Part shown: positions 59,565 through 64,000 of the stretch, piece after piece | How positions within the stretch are numbered: position 1 is the first letter of the stretch | Layout of the letters: every line of letters starts with the position of its first letter | DNA from: Chelatococcus sambhunathii | GTDB taxonomy: Bacteria; Pseudomonadota; Alphaproteobacteria; Rhizobiales; Beijerinckiaceae | NCBI RefSeq assembly: GCF_001418005.1 | Contig: NZ_LIOL01000002.1 | Location: 56,990-120,989 of the forward strand | Reading direction: 5' to 3' | Length of the DNA: 64,000 nt | The notes under the pieces: model-generated | Told to the model about the DNA's origin: nothing | Databases searched by the model: none | The model's input: the letters and a program-made list of their open reading frames with translations, nothing else | Position numbers and translations under genes: made by a program

Positions 59565-60965
59565 CTACCCGCCCGGGCAGTCCACCGCCACGATACGGGC
59601 GCGCCAGACCTCGGCCGCGGCGCCGAGGGTTGTCGCTTCGCCCGTCCCGTCGGCTTCGGGCAGGCTGGCGCTGTCGGCAAGGTTTGCCGCGATCGTCGCG
59701 GGGACGGTCGTGCCGAGCGCGATGCCAGCAACCAGCGTCATCGTCTGCGGCAGGGGGCCTACGACGGCGACGAGCGCACCGGACCTGTCGATGACGGGGG
59801 CGCCCGCCATGCCGGGCTGCACCGGGGCAGCGAGGCGCGCCGCGCCGTCGCCCGCCACCTTGAGCACGCCCGGCGTCGCGACGAGCCGGCGCTCGCCGCC
59901 CGTGGCGGCATGGCCGAGGATGAAGACCGCCTGCTCCGTGCCCTCCGGCCGGCGCCACGCAACCGGCGCCCCTCCCGCCGCGAAGGCGCCTTCGACGAAG
60001 GCGGCGCCGCCGCTCGCCGCGATCTTCACCGGCTTGCCGCCGACCGTCGGCACCTTGCAGGCGCCCGCGGCGGCGCTCGTTAGCGCCCGCCCGCTGTCGA
60101 GGACGATGGCCGTGAAGGCATTGCCGCCGGAGACGGTGGGGGTGGGGGATGCCGCCCCGCCGGTCCTGGCCGTGGCCGTTGTTGCCGATGCAGCCTCGGG
60201 TTCCGGCTCGAAGCTGTTGGTGATGGCGATGGTGAGCCTGCCGAAGGTCCCAGCGGCGCTCGCCGGATAGGCCACGGTGAAGCCGCGCAGACCGGCAGCG
60301 GTCGCGGCAAAACGTGTGAAGAAACGCTCGGCGCCTTCGTCGCCGGTGACGACGAACCAGTTGTCGCGCAGCACCTTGTAGGTGATGCGGCGCCCCGGCG
60401 TCGCGGCGCTGAGATCGGCGTAGAGATCCTTGAGGCCGGTGCCGGCCGCGGCCGGGATGAGATCCGTCGTCAGGGCGCCGCCGCCGCGCCTGGCGCGGAA
60501 GAGGGAGCCGCCCGGCGTGTCGCTGCGCTCGGCGAGCACCTTCTGCGGCACGCCGATGCGGATGCCGGAGCGGCGATCGTCGATGACGGCAAAGCCGGCG
60601 GCATCGCGCTGGCGTTGCGCGGCCGCCAGGAGCGCGTCGCGTTCGGCGGGCGTGAGAATGCCGTCCGCGGTGAGGCGGCTGCGCGTCTCGAAGGCGCGGA
60701 TGGCATCGAAGCTGCGCTTGCCGAAGGCGCCGTCGAGCGTGCCGTTGTAGTCGCCGGTCCAGACGAGCGCGTCCTGGATGGCCTTGCGGTCGGCCTCCGG
60801 CAGCGCCTCGAAGGCCGCACGGGCGGCATCGAGCGCTTCGCCCGCCGCGGGCTGCTGCGCGAGAGCCGGGGTGCCGAGAGGCAGGACCGCTGCGCCGATA
60901 AGGAAGCCCATCAGGGCCCCGATGCCGCCCTGCCCACGATCCCGCCGCGTCCGCGCCCGGTTCAT
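59565..60965 (-). CDS. Exported peptidoglycan-binding, trypsin-like protein
   Basis: The 466-residue protein has a signal peptide (hydrophobic about 17-33, cleavage near ALA-Q). Residues 50-110 resemble a peptidoglycan-binding helical domain (AIQDALVWTGDYNGTLDGAFGKRSFDAIRAFETRSRLTADGILTPAERDALL). The C-terminal third resembles trypsin-like serine peptidases: a VLDSGRALTSAAAGACK region, then GDGAARLAAPVQPGMAGAPVIDRSGALVAVVG where a GMAGAP replaces the usual GNSGGP, so the nucleophilic Ser seems missing. It may be an inactive, structural variant. The start at 60965 has a GGGAGGCGGGGGC site. Export to the periplasm is inferred. Confidence 0.8.
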   Translation of the reverse strand: MNRARTRRDRGQGGIGALMGFLIGAAVLPLGTPALAQQPAAGEALDAARAAFEALPEADRKAIQDALVWTGDYNGTLDGAFGKRSFDAIRAFETRSRLTADGILTPAERDALLAAAQRQRDAAGFAVIDDRRSGIRIGVPQKVLAERSDTPGGSLFRARRGGGALTTDLIPAAAGTGLKDLYADLSAATPGRRITYKVLRDNWFVVTGDEGAERFFTRFAATAAGLRGFTVAYPASAAGTFGRLTIAITNSFEPEPEAASATTATARTGGAASPTPTVSGGNAFTAIVLDSGRALTSAAAGACKVPTVGGKPVKIAASGGAAFVEGAFAAGGAPVAWRRPEGTEQAVFILGHAATGGERRLVATPGVLKVAGDGAARLAAPVQPGMAGAPVIDRSGALVAVVGPLPQTMTLVAGIALGTTVPATIAANLADSASLPEADGTGEATTLGAAAEVWRARIVAVDCPGG

Positions 60966-61142
60966 GCCCCCGCCTCCCGTTCGTTGCGTCGCGTGACTAT
61001 GGCAAAACGGCACGGCGACGTCACGGCATGCGTCGCAGCCATGGATTGCGGCTGTGCTTCGAGGCGCTTAGTCTCACGCCCGTCATCGCGGCGGCGCTAT
61101 TTTTCCTAGGCGTCACCCGAAGGCTCGCCGAGGGAGGGGAGC

Positions 61143-64000
61143 ATGATTCGTGCTGCGCAACTGATTGCCGTCGCCATTGCAACCCTCTGCCTCCTCGCCC
61201 TTGCCCCCCCGGTTTCGGCGCAGAAGTCCCTGGTCCGGGACGATCTCGCCAGCGCCGCCGTCAGGCTGCAGGCCGATCTGAAGACGGAGGCGGGAGCGGC
61301 TGCGACGCGCCCCGCCGACCAGTTGCGCCGTGACAGCGCCCAGGCACTCGCCCGCGGCGATGCCCGGCAGGCGCTTTCCTCCGCCGCCGCGGCCGTCGCC
61401 GCCGATCCGGCCAGCGCTGCCGGCTGGACGGCCTATGCGCGGGCGGCCATGGCCATCTTGCCGGCCAATTACAACGAGCGCTACAGGCTCGCTGAGCGAG
61501 CGACAAGTGCCGCTTATGCGGCCTATCAGAACGCGCGCGGGGCCGCGGCCGAGGCCTCGGCGCTGGCGCTTCTCGGCGACGTCTTCGCCTCGCGGCAATA
61601 CTGGCGCCCGTCGCTCGACGCCTACCGGATGAGCCTCGCGCTCGCCGACGATTCGCACGTGCGGTCGATCTATGAAGGCCTGCGCGAGAAGTACGGCTTC
61701 CGCATCCTCGACTATCGGGTCGATTCCGATTCAGCCTCGCCGCGCGTGTGCTTCAACTTCTCGGAGCCGCTGGCGCGCGGCCGCGTCGATTTCGCGCCTT
61801 TCGTCGCCGTGACGGGCAGCGCGACGCCCGCCATGACGGGAGAGGACCGCCAGCTCTGCGTCGACGGACTGAAACACGGCGAGCGCTATGCCATCGTGCT
61901 GCGCCAGGGCCTGCCCTCGTCCGTCGAGGAGACGCTGCTGCGCAATGCCGACTACGAGATCTACGTGCGCGACCGCTCTCCGCAGGCACGTTTCACCGGC
62001 CGCAACTACATCCTGCCGCGCACGGGGCAGGAGGGCATCCCCGTCGTCACAGTGAACACGGACAAGGTGGATGTGGAGCTCTACCGCATCGGCGACCGTA
62101 ACCTCCTGCCGACCCTGCGCTCCGACGAGTTCATGTCGCAGATCGCTCGTTACACGGCCGACAACATCGCCTCCGACCAGGGGCAGAAGGTCTGGGCCGG
62201 CACGCTCGACGTGGCGCGGCGGACCAACGAGGACGTAACGACCGCCTTCCCGGTGCTGGAAGCGACCGGCGGCAAACTGGAACCCGGCGTCTATGTGATG
62301 ACGGCGCGTCCCTCAGGCGGGCCGCCTGCCGACGAGGATTACAGCCCGGCCGCGACCCAGTGGTTCATCGTCTCCGACATCGGCCTCACGGCGCTCTCCG
62401 GTGAGGACGGCGTGCACGTCGTCGCGCGGTCGCTCGCCTCGGCCGGGCCGCTTGCCGGCGCCACGGTCAAGCTCGTTGCCCGCAACAACGAGGTGCTCGG
62501 CGAGGTGAAGAGCGACGGCAACGGCCGCGCCGTCTTCGCGCCCGGCCTCTCGCGCGGCAAGGGTGGCCTCGCGCCGGGGCTCGTGGTGGCGACGACAGAG
62601 GCCGGCGACTACGCCTTCCTCGACCTCGCGCAGACTCCCTTCGACCTCACCGACCGGGGCGTCGCCGGCCGGCAGACGCCGGGGCCGCTCGATGCGCAGG
62701 TCTTCACCGAGCGGGGCGTCTACCGCACGGGCGAGACGGTCCAGGTCACGGCGCTGCTGCGCGATGCGCGTGGCGATGCCGCCGCCGGCCTGCCGCTCAC
62801 CCTCGTTGCGCGCCGACCGGATGGCGTCGAATACCGGCGCGTTGCCGTCGACGACCAGGGCCTCGGCGGGCGCGCCTGGTCGCTGGCGATCCTGCCCGGG
62901 GCCATGCGCGGCACCTGGCGGCTCACCGCTTATGCGGACCCGAAGGGCGCCGCCATCGGCGAGACCACCTTCCTTGTCGAGGACTATGTGCCGGAGCGGC
63001 TGGAACTGACGCTGGCGCCGCAGGCGCCGACGGTCGCCGCCGGCGACGCGGCGAACATCGACGTCACGGCCCGCTATCTCTATGGCGCCCCGGGCGCGGA
63101 GCTCGAGGTCAGCGGCACCGTGACGATCGAGGCCGTGCCGAACAATGCGGTGCCGGGGCTCGAGGGCTATGCCGTCGGTCTCGACGACGAGGCCTTCGAG
63201 ACCGTGATGCAGGAGGTCGAGGAGGGGGCGGAAACGGACGCGGCCGGCAAGGCGGTCTTCGCCGTGCCGCTGCCGGAGGTCTCCGCGCCGCGGCCGCTGC
63301 AGGCCATCGTCACCGTCACCGTGGCCGAGCCCGGCGGGCGCGGCGTGGCGCGCTCGCTCACGTTGCCGGTCGCCCAGGTCGGCAATGTCATCGGCGTGCG
63401 CAAGCTGTTCACCGATCTCTCCGATGGTGGCATCGCGACCTTCGACGTGGTCGCGGCCACGGGCGAGGGCAAGCGGCTTGCCATGCCGCTGCGCTGGAGC
63501 CTCTACCGCATCGACCAGCACTATCAATGGTTCAACCAGGGCGGCGGCTGGTCCTACGAGCCGATCAAGACGACGCGCCGCATCGCCGACGGCGAGATCG
63601 AGCCGGGGACCGATGCGCCCGCGCGCATCTCCGCGCCCGTCGGCTGGGGACGTTACCGCCTGGAGATTGAGGCGGGCCGGGGCGAGGCGGCGCCGACGAG
63701 CCTGTCCTTCTCCGTCGGCTACAGTGGCTCAGTGAGCGCCGATACGCCGGACGTGCTCGACATGCGCCTCGACAAGGCCTCCTACGCGGCCGGCGAGACG
63801 ATGGCGATTAGCCTCAAGCCCCGCGCGGCCGGCAAGGCGACGGTGCTCGTCGTCGGCGACAAGGTGCATTGGGAGAAGCTCGTCGATCTCGACCCGGCGG
63901 GCACCACGGTCTCGCTCGAGGCGAAGGCCGAGTGGGGGCCGGGGGCCTATGTGGTCGTGCTGGCCCACCGGCCGCTCGATGTCGGGGCCAAGCGCATGCC
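61143..64000 (+). CDS. Alpha-2-macroglobulin family protein (5' part, runs off window)
   Basis: An open frame of over 950 codons runs from the ATG at 61143 to the window end without a stop. There is a signal peptide (MIRAAQLIAVAIATLCLLALAPPVSA-Q) with no lipobox Cys after it, unlike lipoprotein-type relatives. Residues 60-180 have TPR-like helices (ALARGDARQALSSAAAAVAADPASAAGWTAYARAAMAI). Macroglobulin domains follow with RVCFNFSEPLARGRVDFAPFV, QVFTERGVYRTGETVQVTALLRD (the bacterial MG hallmark) and FLVEDYVPERLELTL. Bacterial members trap proteases in the periplasm and usually pair with a pbpC gene, which would be off the right edge. The thioester region is not in view. A GGGAGGGGAGC site precedes the ATG. 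Confidence 0.9.
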   Translation, partial: MIRAAQLIAVAIATLCLLALAPPVSAQKSLVRDDLASAAVRLQADLKTEAGAAATRPADQLRRDSAQALARGDARQALSSAAAAVAADPASAAGWTAYARAAMAILPANYNERYRLAERATSAAYAAYQNARGAAAEASALALLGDVFASRQYWRPSLDAYRMSLALADDSHVRSIYEGLREKYGFRILDYRVDSDSASPRVCFNFSEPLARGRVDFAPFVAVTGSATPAMTGEDRQLCVDGLKHGERYAIVLRQGLPSSVEETLLRNADYEIYVRDRSPQARFTGRNYILPRTGQEGIPVVTVNTDKVDVELYRIGDRNLLPTLRSDEFMSQIARYTADNIASDQGQKVWAGTLDVARRTNEDVTTAFPVLEATGGKLEPGVYVMTARPSGGPPADEDYSPAATQWFIVSDIGLTALSGEDGVHVVARSLASAGPLAGATVKLVARNNEVLGEVKSDGNGRAVFAPGLSRGKGGLAPGLVVATTEAGDYAFLDLAQTPFDLTDRGVAGRQTPGPLDAQVFTERGVYRTGETVQVTALLRDARGDAAAGLPLTLVARRPDGVEYRRVAVDDQGLGGRAWSLAILPGAMRGTWRLTAYADPKGAAIGETTFLVEDYVPERLELTLAPQAPTVAAGDAANIDVTARYLYGAPGAELEVSGTVTIEAVPNNAVPGLEGYAVGLDDEAFETVMQEVEEGAETDAAGKAVFAVPLPEVSAPRPLQAIVTVTVAEPGGRGVARSLTLPVAQVGNVIGVRKLFTDLSDGGIATFDVVAATGEGKRLAMPLRWSLYRIDQHYQWFNQGGGWSYEPIKTTRRIADGEIEPGTDAPARISAPVGWGRYRLEIEAGRGEAAPTSLSFSVGYSGSVSADTPDVLDMRLDKASYAAGETMAISLKPRAAGKATVLVVGDKVHWEKLVDLDPAGTTVSLEAKAEWGPGAYVVVLAHRPLDVGAKRM

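Noticed and set aside
1-64000. Prophage, integrative element or insertion sequence
   Set aside because: No transposase, integrase, phage structural gene or target-site duplication was seen. The two tRNA genes have no flanking integrase or duplicated 3' end visible.

Overview
The window is GC-rich chromosomal DNA from an alphaproteobacterium, most likely of the order Hyphomicrobiales (Rhizobiales). Indicators are an AapJQMP general amino-acid transporter, a MatR/MatPQM/MatAB malonate cluster, a phnFGHIJKLMN C-P lyase operon, an NDUFS4-like complex I subunit, a DUF2853 protein, and dispersed palindromic intergenic repeats of the kind common in that order. The genus cannot be fixed from the sequence.

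Left end (1-3.3 kb): the distal end of a type I-C-like CRISPR array (four identical 32-bp repeats; leader and cas genes would lie off the left edge), a small acidic protein of unknown function, a DUF2853 protein, a glycine-zipper lipoprotein, tRNA-Arg(TCT) and tRNA-Pro(TGG) flanking an NDUFS4-like gene, and a cold-shock protein. 3.3-7.5 kb: a three-gene lipid/glycan-modification cassette (GT39/83 transferase, GT2 polyprenyl-phosphate sugar synthase, LAB_N membrane protein) convergent with metC.

7.8-12.3 kb: aapJQMP. Its aapJ-aapQ gap holds an apparent extended -10 promoter, a 15-codon Cys-ending ORF and stem-loops. 12.6-14 kb: small uncharacterised membrane proteins. 14.1-22.3 kb: uronate catabolism (uxuA, kduD, kduI, a GntR/FCD regulator, an FAH-family hydratase and a TRAP transporter), with a likely operator in the divergent promoter region. 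22.4-30.8 kb: an M20 amidohydrolase, a peptide-type ABC transporter and an aldehyde dehydrogenase, probably one scavenging locus. The fused ATPase carries an intergenic repeat as its in-frame inter-domain linker.

31-38.4 kb: purU; a two-gene redox module (a cytochrome b fused to an ethylbenzene-dehydrogenase-type haem domain, plus a 2Fe-2S/flavin reductase); and a chemoreceptor paired with a PstS-like binding protein. 38.6-45.3 kb: the malonate regulon matR / matPQMAB with a MatR-type operator. 45.4-47.4 kb: a secreted alpha/beta hydrolase.

47.4-59.4 kb: a phosphonate regulon. A hexapeptide transferase diverges from phnCDEE across a region with two Pho-box-like sites, and phnF diverges from phnGHIJKLMN across a PhnF-like operator. 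Right end: a protease-like peptidoglycan-binding protein and the first 2.9 kb of an alpha-2-macroglobulin gene that runs off the window. The theme is nutrient scavenging (amino acids, peptides, uronates, malonate, phosphonates), each locus with its own transporter and mostly its own GntR-type repressor. At least three dispersed repeat families sit between, and once inside, the genes.
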